DNA of 64,000 nucleotides, taken from an uncultured Prevotellaceae bacterium (GTDB lineage: Bacteria > Bacteroidota > Bacteroidia > Bacteroidales > Bacteroidaceae). The number at the start of each line of letters is the position of its first letter. The first letter of the stretch is position 1. The notes below the pieces were generated by a model. That model saw only the letters and a list, made by a program, of their open reading frames with translations, made no database searches and had not been told where the DNA came from. Location of the stretch: positions 51,627 to 115,626 of the forward strand of contig CADBAG010000016.1 in NCBI GenBank assembly GCA_902792635.1, read 5' to 3'. This document shows positions 8,486 to 17,150 of the stretch, piece after piece. The position numbers were made by a program, and so were the translations under genes.

Positions 8486-9301
8486 TTACAAATCCTTTAT
8501 CCATTTGGTATGCAACCATATGTTCAAGACTTTCAACACTATGCGGTTCGTGTTATATATTATTTTACGCACAGGGGGTATTACCTCAACCTTATTCATC
8601 ATTTGGCGGAAGGGAGTAACACCATAACAATAATCTCTATAGTCTTCTAATATTCTTTTTGGCAGGCATCGTTGAAGTTCTTCTTCTACCTCTTTACGTC
8701 CAATTGACGAATTGCTGTCCGACAACCCGCCAGTCTCAAAGATTGCTATTGGCATACTGATATGCCGATATGATGCATCGTGGAAAATTAATGAGTGCAT
8801 AAGAAATTTCCAGTCAGCAGCACTTCTCATGGATTCGTCATACGGATAGGCTTTTATCAGTGACGTACGTATGAATGTAGCTTGATGGTAAAGTGTGCTT
8901 CTGTAGAACACTTTCATTGTTACTTCATCTGGGTTCGGTATAATATTGTCACCGATGCATAAGTCGCCACAGACGATGTCTTCTTTGGGATTGCTATCTA
9001 CAACCTTTTGCAGTACATCCTTTGAATAGAATGTGTCGCCAGAGTTCATATAGATGCAATAATCTCCATGAGCGTGGGAGGTGCCTTTGTTCATAGCAGG
9101 ATATATACCCCCATCCGGCTCGCTGACCCAAAAGTTAATATCCTTTTCGTATTCTTCGATAATGCTTTTTGAACCATCCGTGCTGCCTCCATCGATGACG
9201 ATATATTCTATGTTGTTATATGTCTGGGCTATAACACTTTGAATAGTTTTTCTAAGACCAGTAGAATTATTGTAATTTATGGTAATTACCGATATTATCA
9301 T
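8486..9301 (-). CDS. GT2 glycosyltransferase
   Basis: 271 residues from ATG at 9301 (MIISVITINYNN). An upstream in-frame start at 9373 lies inside the previous gene and adds a non-family leader. GT-A signatures: VIDGGSTDGS for nucleotide binding and GGIYPAMNKG followed by YMNSGDTF as the metal-site equivalent of DxD. It closely resembles its upstream neighbour in the first 110 residues (ITINYNNSxGLRKTI shared), so the two look like a tandem duplication that has since diverged. Role: inverting glycosyl transfer in repeat-unit assembly; sugar unknown. Confidence 0.88.
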   Translation of the reverse strand: MIISVITINYNNSTGLRKTIQSVIAQTYNNIEYIVIDGGSTDGSKSIIEEYEKDINFWVSEPDGGIYPAMNKGTSHAHGDYCIYMNSGDTFYSKDVLQKVVDSNPKEDIVCGDLCIGDNIIPNPDEVTMKVFYRSTLYHQATFIRTSLIKAYPYDESMRSAADWKFLMHSLIFHDASYRHISMPIAIFETGGLSDSNSSIGRKEVEEELQRCLPKRILEDYRDYCYGVTPFRQMMNKVEVIPPVRKIIYNTNRIVLKVLNIWLHTKWIKDL

Positions 9302-9311
9302 TTTGGAAATC

Positions 9312-10136
9312 TTATATCTTATATTTCTTGATAAATCCTCTATTGAGGCATATAATCTTAAGTACGACCACAACTAACTTATAAATCCACATTCTATATC
9401 TTGAAAAGGATAGTTCATAAAACAAGCGGTGGTAGTCGTCTCTCTTCCCCATAAAAATGTCAAAATCTTCTTTTACTCTCGGCGGCATGATGTCAGATAT
9501 TGTTTCTGAAAGTATCTTTTTGTCAATATCTGGCGTCTGTTGCGTACTGCTGATTCCTTCGGTGTTAAAAATACTAATTATATCCTCAAGCGTTTGATAT
9601 GACGCATTTAGCCGGATAAGGGTGTACATGAAGAATTCATGGTCGCCAACTATCTTAGTATCTTCACGGAAAGGGTGGACTTCCAAAAGTTTTCGTCTGG
9701 TGAAAGAAGAAGGGTGTGCAAGTGAGCCACGAATAAAAAATGACATTGTCAGATCCTTCTCGTTCGGTGGCGTCATTCTCCCTCCTTTGTCACTTACCAG
9801 ATTGCCAACGCAAATGTCTGCTTTAAGCTTTGGCAGGACATGCCCTATAACGTTATTGTCATATAGTATATCTCCTGAATTAAGAAACATGATGTATTCG
9901 CCGTGTGCCATCCTAACGCCTTTGTTCATTGCGTTATATATTCCGCCATCGCGTTCGCTTACCCATTGACTTACCTTGTCGGCATATTGCTTAATGATGT
10001 CTACTGAACCATCGGATGAACCACCATCAACAATAATGTACTCAAAAGTGTTGTCGGTTTGCGATACAACACTCTCTATAGTCTTACGTAATCCTATAGA
10101 GTTATTATAATTAATTGTTATAATAGATAATTTCAT
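9312..10136 (-). CDS. GT2 glycosyltransferase
   Basis: 274 residues beginning MKLSIITINYNNSIGLRKTI. Motifs: IVDGGSSDGS, GGIYNAMNKGVRMAHG, FLNSGDIL, and the acceptor-side AHPSSFTRRKLL with GDHEFFMY. This is the first member of a tandem pair of related GT2 genes separated by 10 bp. It lies 3 bp downstream of the acyltransferase-3 gene, so all are likely one transcript. A GT-A inverting enzyme acting at the cytoplasmic membrane; donor and acceptor are not predictable from sequence. Confidence 0.88.
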   Translation of the reverse strand: MKLSIITINYNNSIGLRKTIESVVSQTDNTFEYIIVDGGSSDGSVDIIKQYADKVSQWVSERDGGIYNAMNKGVRMAHGEYIMFLNSGDILYDNNVIGHVLPKLKADICVGNLVSDKGGRMTPPNEKDLTMSFFIRGSLAHPSSFTRRKLLEVHPFREDTKIVGDHEFFMYTLIRLNASYQTLEDIISIFNTEGISSTQQTPDIDKKILSETISDIMPPRVKEDFDIFMGKRDDYHRLFYELSFSRYRMWIYKLVVVVLKIICLNRGFIKKYKI

Positions 10137-10139
10137 AAT

Positions 10140-11147
10140 TTATCTTTTTCCAAGAAGAATATTTAACGGCCGCTTCGTGCAGCAAAAAATTACTAACGTC
10201 ATAATGATAAAAGTGAGCGCCATATAGACTAACAGATAGAGCATTGACTTCACTTTACCTGCCGGACTTATGATCAGTGTTGTAAGGAAGGCTGAAAAGC
10301 ATAATACAGGGACATTAAAGATGTAAACCACAAGACTGTTTTTCCCATAATATTCCAAGAACTTGTTTTGTCCTGTCTTTCTACTTATCCAGCCAAGCAA
10401 CGCTGTTCCACTAAGCACATAGAAAACATCAATGGGGATCTGCCAATAAGTAAGCGTTGATTTTGCTGCATCATAAGGGATAGGAGAAAGGACAGGCAAA
10501 AAGCGCGAAAGGACAAGTAAGAAAACATAGAAGATTCCCATCCCCAATAAACGCTTATCTGTAATACGCACCTGTTTCATCTCATCTCCTATCCAAAGAA
10601 AGACACAAAGGCCTAAGGAGGCTTGCCAATAAAAATAATCGGAGGGGAAAGAATTGGGATGATGATTGATAAAGATGCTGCCAATCATGATAGCGATCAT
10701 TACCGCCCCTCTCATGTATCGATTATGAACAGAATGGACAACCATCCAATAAATAAGTCGGGAAAGGAAGAGCGCATTCAAAAACCATAAAGGACCATTA
10801 AGGATAAACGTGCGTTTCCCCCCCATAGAGAACAGACTATTGTCGGCAGTCAAAAGACCTTCAAAGATCTGCTTGGCGAAGCCAAGTGTCAAGAGAGGCA
10901 CAACGATCGTTTGAATATTCTTGATTATGAATGTCTTAAAGTCTTTGTGGAAGTTACTGACATATCCGGAAACTAAAAAGAATGCCTGCATAAAGATGCC
11001 GACATATAGAAACGTTGTCATATTAAAGGGATAGCACACATATGGATAATTATAGTCCATCAACCCGATACTCAACGCCGCATGACCAAGAACAACACTT
11101 ATAATAAGGAGTCCCTTCACCCTGTCAATATAAATTAAACGTTTCAT
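10140..11147 (-). CDS. Acyltransferase family 3 membrane protein
   Basis: 335 residues from ATG at 11147 (MKRLIYIDRVKGLLIISVVLGH). The longer frame from 11222 adds 25 residues read inside the upstream GT2 gene and is rejected. The first helix with D-R-V-K-G and His, plus about ten membrane spans, mark the OafA-like acyltransferase-3 family. The start overlaps the stop of the upstream GT2 as ATGA, which indicates translational coupling. It probably O-acylates the same polymer that the neighbouring glycosyltransferases build. Confidence 0.85.
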   Translation of the reverse strand: MKRLIYIDRVKGLLIISVVLGHAALSIGLMDYNYPYVCYPFNMTTFLYVGIFMQAFFLVSGYVSNFHKDFKTFIIKNIQTIVVPLLTLGFAKQIFEGLLTADNSLFSMGGKRTFILNGPLWFLNALFLSRLIYWMVVHSVHNRYMRGAVMIAIMIGSIFINHHPNSFPSDYFYWQASLGLCVFLWIGDEMKQVRITDKRLLGMGIFYVFLLVLSRFLPVLSPIPYDAAKSTLTYWQIPIDVFYVLSGTALLGWISRKTGQNKFLEYYGKNSLVVYIFNVPVLCFSAFLTTLIISPAGKVKSMLYLLVYMALTFIIMTLVIFCCTKRPLNILLGKR

Positions 11148-12058
11148 AACAGGCTCCTTACAATTACCGACAGCCGATCCCGGCTGCTCATATCGTCGCA
11201 CTGGGCAATCATCCTTAGGCATTGAAGTTTCTGCACCAATGACACCCCTGCAAGATGCGCTAAAAGCGTCACTTTGTTGTAGATAGGCAAAAAATCATCG
11301 ATGTTTCTATGTAGGAAGGCCGATGCCTCATTCACCGGCTTGATAGGAAGGAGGGTTTGTCGCAACCAATGGTAAAAAAGCAATCGTGCATGTACCTTCT
11401 CTAAGATATTCCTTTTATCACTCGAGATATTGATATCGCTCCACCTGAACCTCACCAGATGGTCTTGTGTGGTTGCCACGCCATGCTCCGCCATCATGAT
11501 AGCTGTGGCGTCATCAGAAGCCCATGCCTTAGGGAAGTTGACGAAGCCGCCTTTATCTATAAGTGCTTGCCGCCTGAAGACATACTGCGGGATGCCGCCT
11601 TTCATGCCATGAAGCATGTGGTAAACAAATTCATCTTTCGTAAGATGCTCCTTATAGCAACGGTCTATCCCTATAATGTGGTTGTCCGCATTCACCTGAA
11701 GGATTCTTGCCCGGAGGAGCTCTACTGCCGGATAGGTATCAATCAGCTGCGACATCTCTTCCAAGAAGTCAGGCTCATACAGGTCGTCATCGGTAGCAAG
11801 TATGACATAATCGCCATGGGCATATTGCAAGCAGTGGTTCCACTGCGCCACCAGATCCCGACCACCTATATTGTGCTCATTGCGATGATATTCGATTCTC
11901 GGATCGTGGAACGCCCCGACAATCTTCTCAAGAGCTTCCGGAGAACAATCGTCAACAACAATCAGCTCAAAGTCACTATAACTTTGGTTGAGAATGCTTT
12001 GGATGGCTTCTCTCAGATATCTGCCTTTCCAGGCAGGGAGGATAAACGAAAACTTCAT
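11144..12058 (-). CDS. GT2 glycosyltransferase
   Basis: 304 residues. It begins MKFSFILPAWKGRYLREAI. The GT-A core has LIVVDDCSPEALEKI, then NIGGRDLVAQWNHCL and ILATDDDLYEPDF with the DDD metal-binding triad. Glycines and tryptophans around KGGIPQYVFRRQALIDKGGF form the acceptor side. Overlaps the following acyltransferase by 4 bp. The N-terminal motif VDDCSP and DDD place it in a different GT2 subgroup from the tandem pair at 8.5-10.1 kb. Sugar specificity unknown. Confidence 0.88.
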   Translation of the reverse strand: MKFSFILPAWKGRYLREAIQSILNQSYSDFELIVVDDCSPEALEKIVGAFHDPRIEYHRNEHNIGGRDLVAQWNHCLQYAHGDYVILATDDDLYEPDFLEEMSQLIDTYPAVELLRARILQVNADNHIIGIDRCYKEHLTKDEFVYHMLHGMKGGIPQYVFRRQALIDKGGFVNFPKAWASDDATAIMMAEHGVATTQDHLVRFRWSDINISSDKRNILEKVHARLLFYHWLRQTLLPIKPVNEASAFLHRNIDDFLPIYNKVTLLAHLAGVSLVQKLQCLRMIAQCDDMSSRDRLSVIVRSLL

Positions 12059-12098
12059 TGACCAAGTGGTGATATATGCCGTTTTATTAATAAGTAGA

Positions 12099-13643
12099 CT
12101 AACTTCTACGAATATGCAACTTATCCTTAATCTTTTCCATCACCAATTGTCGTGCCCTGTCATCCAAACCCTTATAATAAATAAGTGGACAGGAACATGC
12201 AAGGCTTAATACAGTAACTGCACACAACCGGCCAAAGTTCGTGGGCATATAAAAATGTGCAACCGTTGGTAGGATGCTGGCGATAACAACAAAGAATAAC
12301 GTTTTGAGAAGGATACCGCAGTAATAGGACATCCTATTGAATTTTGTGTACTTATGCAATATCCATACATCACAAATCATGGCACCCGGATAACAGATGA
12401 TTGATACCAGATATGCCACAGTCGGGTTAGCACCCAACTTCATGGCTAAATACGATAATGGGAGAATCAGAAGATAGATTATAGACGAAGTAATGTTGGG
12501 CAGTCTCATCTTACCTACGGCATTGATGCCGTAACCCACAGGGAAATCGATGGCCTGGACCATTATCTGAATAATGGTGAGCCTGACAAAGGTAGCGGCG
12601 AAGGGGGGTACATTGCCCAGCCATATCTTTAGAATAGTGTCAGCCTCAATAAAGATGGGTATGCCAAAGAGCATACACAGATAGGATGAATACTTAGCGC
12701 AATAGAAAATGAGCTTGTTCATCTTCTCATATTCTCCTGCAGCATAATGCTTGACAATCTGTGGCTGCATGGCGGTTTGGAAGTTAAAGACAAACTGACT
12801 GACGATATTGCTTACTGATCCTGCCACACCACGGGCTGCATTGATTACGGTTCCAAAGAACATATTCAGCAATACCGTGATGCCTTGACTGTTTAATGTA
12901 AAAGCAATGGCACCCATCGCTTTCCAGCCAATGTACTCAAACATCTTCTTGTATAACTTTCCATCAATCCTTAATCGGAAACGGCATTCACTATATTTTC
13001 TCCTGCAGAATAAGAGATAGAAACTTGAGGTCAAAAGGCTTACACAGAAATAAAATACAGCGTACAAACGCAGTTTGTCAGTATCGACTACCATTAACAG
13101 ATAGACAATCACTAATTTCATCACAGTATCAAATATACTGATGTAAGCATATATCCCCATATCCTCGTGCGCCATGATGCAAGCACTAAAAGGTGTCTGC
13201 ATAACGCCAAGAACACAAGTGATGATGGATAATTGATAAACGAAAAGTGCCACATCCTCACGCCCAGCCTGAATATTGAGTTTGTTTTCAACATACCACA
13301 GACCTACAGTCTCTGCAGCAATGAGAATCACGCATGCTATCATGACATGAAGAGCCAATGCCCCAGAAAAGGTGTTCTTCAGATGTTCCTCATTTTTCTC
13401 TCCGATGGCAAAGGTAATAAAGCGTGAAGTTCCTTCCGATATGTAACCATTCATGAAAGCGAGAAGAGACACAAAGCCTCCAACGACATTGTATAATCCA
13501 AAGTCGTTAAAGCCAAGCGCTTGAAGTACAACTCGGGAGGTAAACAGGGAGATAAAGAGAGTGAGCGCGAACCGGGCATACAGCATCAACGTATTACGTG
13601 CTATACGCTTGTAGTTCTGACTATCGTCTTGTTGATGTGTCAC
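12099..13643 (-). CDS. wzx: Wzx-type polysaccharide flippase (MOP superfamily)
   Basis: 514 residues with about 12-14 membrane spans. The N-terminus (RIARNTLMLYARFALTLFIS, then SRVVLQALGFNDFGLYNVVGG) is the conserved start of the oligosaccharide flippase family that moves lipid-linked repeat units across the inner membrane. The start codon is GTG at 13643; no better ATG lies upstream and the next internal Met would remove the first conserved helix. It is the only intact flippase in the window; a remnant of a second one is at 22.4 kb. Symbol given by function, not by orthology. Confidence 0.85.
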   Translation of the reverse strand: MTHQQDDSQNYKRIARNTLMLYARFALTLFISLFTSRVVLQALGFNDFGLYNVVGGFVSLLAFMNGYISEGTSRFITFAIGEKNEEHLKNTFSGALALHVMIACVILIAAETVGLWYVENKLNIQAGREDVALFVYQLSIITCVLGVMQTPFSACIMAHEDMGIYAYISIFDTVMKLVIVYLLMVVDTDKLRLYAVFYFCVSLLTSSFYLLFCRRKYSECRFRLRIDGKLYKKMFEYIGWKAMGAIAFTLNSQGITVLLNMFFGTVINAARGVAGSVSNIVSQFVFNFQTAMQPQIVKHYAAGEYEKMNKLIFYCAKYSSYLCMLFGIPIFIEADTILKIWLGNVPPFAATFVRLTIIQIMVQAIDFPVGYGINAVGKMRLPNITSSIIYLLILPLSYLAMKLGANPTVAYLVSIICYPGAMICDVWILHKYTKFNRMSYYCGILLKTLFFVVIASILPTVAHFYMPTNFGRLCAVTVLSLACSCPLIYYKGLDDRARQLVMEKIKDKLHIRRS

Positions 13644-13675
13644 AGAAATAAAATGTTGATAATGTGGTTATAATT

Positions 13676-14683
13676 TCAGTGTAACTTAAGAATGTTGTCA
13701 AGAACGGCTGATGATTTAAGCACAACAATGGATATCGCGTAAGACAATGCCGTCAAGACCATGAAGATGAGCAAAGGGTAACGGAAGCCATAGATGAAAT
13801 TGGGGAAGAGATAAATACTCAGAAATGTGTGGCACATCCACATCGGCATGCTGTGACGGCCAAGATTGGCGAGGAATGCCCCCCACATACGGTTCTGATA
13901 GGGGAACTGCAAGATGAGCAATATTACAAAGAATGCATAGAAAGAGTCATCCGCCTGAGTAGGCGACAACATCTCAAGACCAACGATGATTACGAGCAAA
14001 GCCGATGCCTGCCATACTCGCAAACGTTGTATCTTCTTTCGTGCGGCATAGCGGTAGAGTAATGCTCCAAGAATGAAATCTAATAATAGATCACAATAGA
14101 CAAGAACTACATTGATGACCGGATTAATGTCAATTCCCTTTGCCGAACTACGGCTGATGATGAAAGCACTGCCAAAACTGAGGAAGAAAGCTGCGATGAA
14201 AGAGACTTTGTTGCCGAGACGATCCATCATGCGGAACAACCACATTGAGGTCATGCTCAAGAGAACATAAGGAAAGAGAAACCAAGTCTCGTAGTTCCAT
14301 GTTGTTTTTACCGCTGTGATATTTCCTATGATTGACCAGAAATCTCCTGGATATTGTGCCGGATTAATAAAGCACCCCATACCCACAAAAATGGCCATAA
14401 CGATCCAATAGGATATATATAGCTTCAGAATTCGTCGTCCCTGTTGCCTCAGATTGTTACCTTTGTTCTCCCACACATAGCTCAAACCATAACCGGAAAG
14501 GATTAAGAAAAACGCCACCGGATGGCATGCATTGGCGATGATATTCACCAATGGACGCTCACCAATGTATAGCAGCGGTTGGCACAACCCATGATAGTCG
14601 GCTCCCACCCGATTGAAGAGATGATAAAAGATCATCATCAGGATCGCAACACCTTTAATTATGTTGGTCTGTTGTTTTGTCAT
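13676..14683 (-). CDS. Acyltransferase family 3 membrane protein
   Basis: 335 residues, strongly hydrophobic. N-terminal helix NIIKGVAILMMIFYHLFNRV contains the family's K-G and His. The HPVAFFLILSGYGLSYVW segment is the conserved FFxxSGY helix of acyltransferase-3 enzymes. Third such gene in the locus and transcribed ahead of the flippase gene (33 bp gap). It likely adds acetyl or another acyl group to the exported glycan. The acceptor position is unknown. Confidence 0.85.
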   Translation of the reverse strand: MTKQQTNIIKGVAILMMIFYHLFNRVGADYHGLCQPLLYIGERPLVNIIANACHPVAFFLILSGYGLSYVWENKGNNLRQQGRRILKLYISYWIVMAIFVGMGCFINPAQYPGDFWSIIGNITAVKTTWNYETWFLFPYVLLSMTSMWLFRMMDRLGNKVSFIAAFFLSFGSAFIISRSSAKGIDINPVINVVLVYCDLLLDFILGALLYRYAARKKIQRLRVWQASALLVIIVGLEMLSPTQADDSFYAFFVILLILQFPYQNRMWGAFLANLGRHSMPMWMCHTFLSIYLFPNFIYGFRYPLLIFMVLTALSYAISIVVLKSSAVLDNILKLH

Positions 14684-14745
14684 AACTTGTATATCCTCTC
14701 CTTATTATTTCAACGTACATATTCATACATTGGATCGTACGTACC

Positions 14746-14890
14746 CAGTGCAGGGAAGGGCTTCATGCCCTTCCACGAAAAATGACCCAACCGCTGTGAA
14801 ATATCACCACCGATTTGAAAACACCACCACCGCCTTGAAATATCGGTCGAACATTATTTGTGGAAGGGCATGAAGCCCTTCCCTGCACTG
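14746..14890. repeat. Family B element: 31-bp perfect terminal inverted repeats
   Basis: Two 31-bp arms at 14746-14776 and 14860-14890 are perfect reverse complements, starting CAGTGCAGGGAAGGGCTTCA. They enclose 83 bp that contain short CACCACCG-type repeats. Each arm can also fold on itself (GAAGGGC, loop TTCAT, GCCCTTC), so the element can adopt either a long stem or two small hairpins. Half an element recurs at about 31.4 kb and a short piece near 38.9 kb. The rest of the gap 14684-15030 is a family A-like leader and AT-rich DNA with nothing else recognised. Confidence 0.8.
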
Positions 14891-15030
14891 ACACCAACGC
14901 TGCCCGGGAAATCATGCAACTCGTCATTATAACGCACCTATTCAAGCATTAATCGTGCATTCCTTGGCGATCTCCGCGCAACAAATCAGAGCGAGAAATG
15001 AGTGCATTACATTATGTTACTCCATTGCAA

Positions 15031-16095
15031 TCATATATTACACTCCTTCAAGTGCTCAATGATTTTGGGCATAAATGGGCTGCCATTGAATAGCTTATCC
15101 TTTCTTTCACTCCATTTCTGCAAATCATCGTTGATTATATCTATAATTTCACCGGTTCCTCTGCTTTTCCATCCCAATAATCGCTTGTCGGAGTTTAAGA
15201 GATAGTCAACGGAAGCAAGCAGCTCTAACGAATAAGCGGAATAATAGCCTCGCAAAAAGTTCTTCGTTCCATTAGATATATCCTTATATCTTACATTATC
15301 AGGATTGTCAAGATACGCATGGACAGACTCTTTGGTATCAGGCAAGATCCATAGTTGATCAAAGGGCTTGACTTCCATTCCACCCATACCTTTTATATAG
15401 CTGCCATTGAGTGCATAAAGCAAATGGCTTACTTTTCCTTTGGAATAAGGTCCATAAAAATATGGTATATATTTAATTTTGAAAACATCTTCTGCTCCGA
15501 ACTTCTGTAGGAAATAGATAATCTTTTCAGTAGCAAAAACAGAAATAAACTCCCCGTAGGCAACCAAATCGCCAAGTACATCCAAAGTCATGGCTCGAGC
15601 AGGCGTTAACTTTACTCGCTCACCCTTGAGCCGTTCTACAATGTGATCAGACGGTTGGTAAATATAAATGTTACAATCGAGATCAGACAAAGAATCTTCT
15701 ATCATTTTCTGAACCCTTAACCAATCAAGCCCCCCATTATGGGAGCCCAAAGGAGGAACAGCTATAGACGTGATATTCATATTAAGAATAGTACTGCGCA
15801 GACTTCTCAATCCTTGCTGTATATATGAATATTCTGACGGTCGGCGCCACGTGGTTTTCGTTGGAAAGTTTATGATGATTTTATTGCCTATAAGACTATG
15901 CTCGGTAGTAACAAACATTTCACCGATTCTAACTTTTCCGTCCTTACATGCTTTATGATATCGTGCATAGTTCATAGGGAAGCGCTCCTTGAACTGTAAA
16001 GCGATTCCTTTGCCCATGACTCCTACCGTATTAACGGTGTTCACAAGAGCTTCTGCTGAACTATCCAACAGATTTCCTTTCGTATAGTGTATCAT
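15031..16095 (-). CDS. darG: DarG-like antitoxin: macrodomain DNA ADP-ribosyl glycohydrolase
   Basis: 354 residues from ATG at 16095 (MIHYTKGNLLDSSAEALVNT). A TTG at 16107 overlapping the toxin stop is possible but adds only four residues. The first 150 residues are a macrodomain: GNLLDSSAEALVNTVNTVG, GVMGKGIALQFK and PPLGSHNGGLDW line the ADP-ribose pocket. The remaining 200 residues form the C-terminal domain that in DarG proteins binds and blocks the toxin. In known DarTG systems this enzyme removes ADP-ribose from DNA bases and keeps DarT silent. It lies directly downstream of the DarT-like gene. Confidence 0.88.
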   Translation of the reverse strand: MIHYTKGNLLDSSAEALVNTVNTVGVMGKGIALQFKERFPMNYARYHKACKDGKVRIGEMFVTTEHSLIGNKIIINFPTKTTWRRPSEYSYIQQGLRSLRSTILNMNITSIAVPPLGSHNGGLDWLRVQKMIEDSLSDLDCNIYIYQPSDHIVERLKGERVKLTPARAMTLDVLGDLVAYGEFISVFATEKIIYFLQKFGAEDVFKIKYIPYFYGPYSKGKVSHLLYALNGSYIKGMGGMEVKPFDQLWILPDTKESVHAYLDNPDNVRYKDISNGTKNFLRGYYSAYSLELLASVDYLLNSDKRLLGWKSRGTGEIIDIINDDLQKWSERKDKLFNGSPFMPKIIEHLKECNI

Positions 16096-16103
16096 ATTGG
16101 TTC

Positions 16104-16730
16104 TCAAAAATAGTAAGACTGGCGGATGGCGATCCTAGCCTCATCAATGTTATAATCCAACAATTGCTGTTTTGCTTCCTTATTATAAACGACGAAGCCT
16201 TTTATATATTGTGGTGGCAGCTCATCTAAAAGCAGTAACTCGGCTTCTTTGCGTCGTTTCAAATCTCTATCATCTTCATTATTTGCCCAACTTGTTGCAT
16301 AAACATCTTTGTAACTAACAATGTCATCTATCATTGAAAGCTTATCACTCGTATATGTAGTCGTTAACAAATCCAAAGCATGCCCATCGGTAAACACACA
16401 ATTAATATTATGTGTCACTATATCGTCAAGCCTAATGACAACATATACAATTTCTTCTGCTTTATACATTACCACATTATTATAACCATGCTGAATCACA
16501 TATAACATAGGAGAACGAGGACCGAAATAAAATGGTATACAATCGCCTATTTTATAATTCTTGTAGATAACTCTATCATCTCGGGATGCAATGACACTTG
16601 TGTCTCCGATCGGTACATAATTGGGATCTGCATGCTCAGAATTTCTATGGACAAACCCATACTGCAAGAGATGTGGGACATTATGAATATGTATTATTCG
16701 AAATGCATATTTTATCTTATTCCTTTCCAT
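16104..16730 (-). CDS. darT: DarT-like DNA ADP-ribosyltransferase toxin (DUF4433)
   Basis: 208 residues, the expected size. The N-terminal RIIHIHNVPHLLQYGFVH (residues 11-28) corresponds to the NAD-binding H-x-x-N-L-x-x-I-L-x-x-G motif. The catalytic Glu lies in the RRKEAELLLLDELP segment at about residue 160, where DarT proteins have R-x-x-E. DarT uses NAD to ADP-ribosylate single-stranded DNA; the modification stops replication and gives abortive phage defence in characterised systems. Toxin precedes antitoxin, as usual for darTG. Functionality here is inferred from intact motifs. Confidence 0.88.
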   Translation of the reverse strand: MERNKIKYAFRIIHIHNVPHLLQYGFVHRNSEHADPNYVPIGDTSVIASRDDRVIYKNYKIGDCIPFYFGPRSPMLYVIQHGYNNVVMYKAEEIVYVVIRLDDIVTHNINCVFTDGHALDLLTTTYTSDKLSMIDDIVSYKDVYATSWANNEDDRDLKRRKEAELLLLDELPPQYIKGFVVYNKEAKQQLLDYNIDEARIAIRQSYYF

Positions 16731-16774
16731 GATATAATACTCCGTCTTATATATGATTTTTTAGGATACGACAA

Positions 16775-17135
16775 GATTTGTCGTACATTTCTTTGCGTTC
16801 TCCGCGCCTTTGCGAGAGGATAAACAGCATGCGAGAGCCTCATTCCTCGCGAGATATTTTTTCTCGCCAAGCCACCAAGGTCGCTAAGACCTGTATACCC
16901 TGCGCAGCCTTTGCGTTCTCCGCGTCTTTGCGAGAGAAAAAACAGCATGCGAGAGCCTCATTACTCGCGAGATATTTTCTCTCGCCAAGCCGCCAAGATC
17001 GCTAAGACCTGTATACCCTGCGCAGCCTTGGCGTTCTTTGCGCCTTTGCGAGAGAAAAAATCATGCGAGCGATATTATTTCCTTGCGGGAGTCTTTTCTC
17101 GCCAAGCCGCAAAGGTCGCAAAGACTTATATCATC
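16775..17135. repeat. Family A palindromic repeat array (about three units)
   Basis: Three consecutive units. The first two have the centre AACAGCATGCGAGAGCCTCA and the linker CCTGTATACCCTGCGCAG; the third has the GCGAGCGATATTATTTCCTT centre. The array lies between darT and the next GT2 gene. Frames on both strands here (up to about 78 codons) are repeat translations. Confidence 0.85.
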
Positions 17136-17150
17136 CCCTCTCACTAATCG

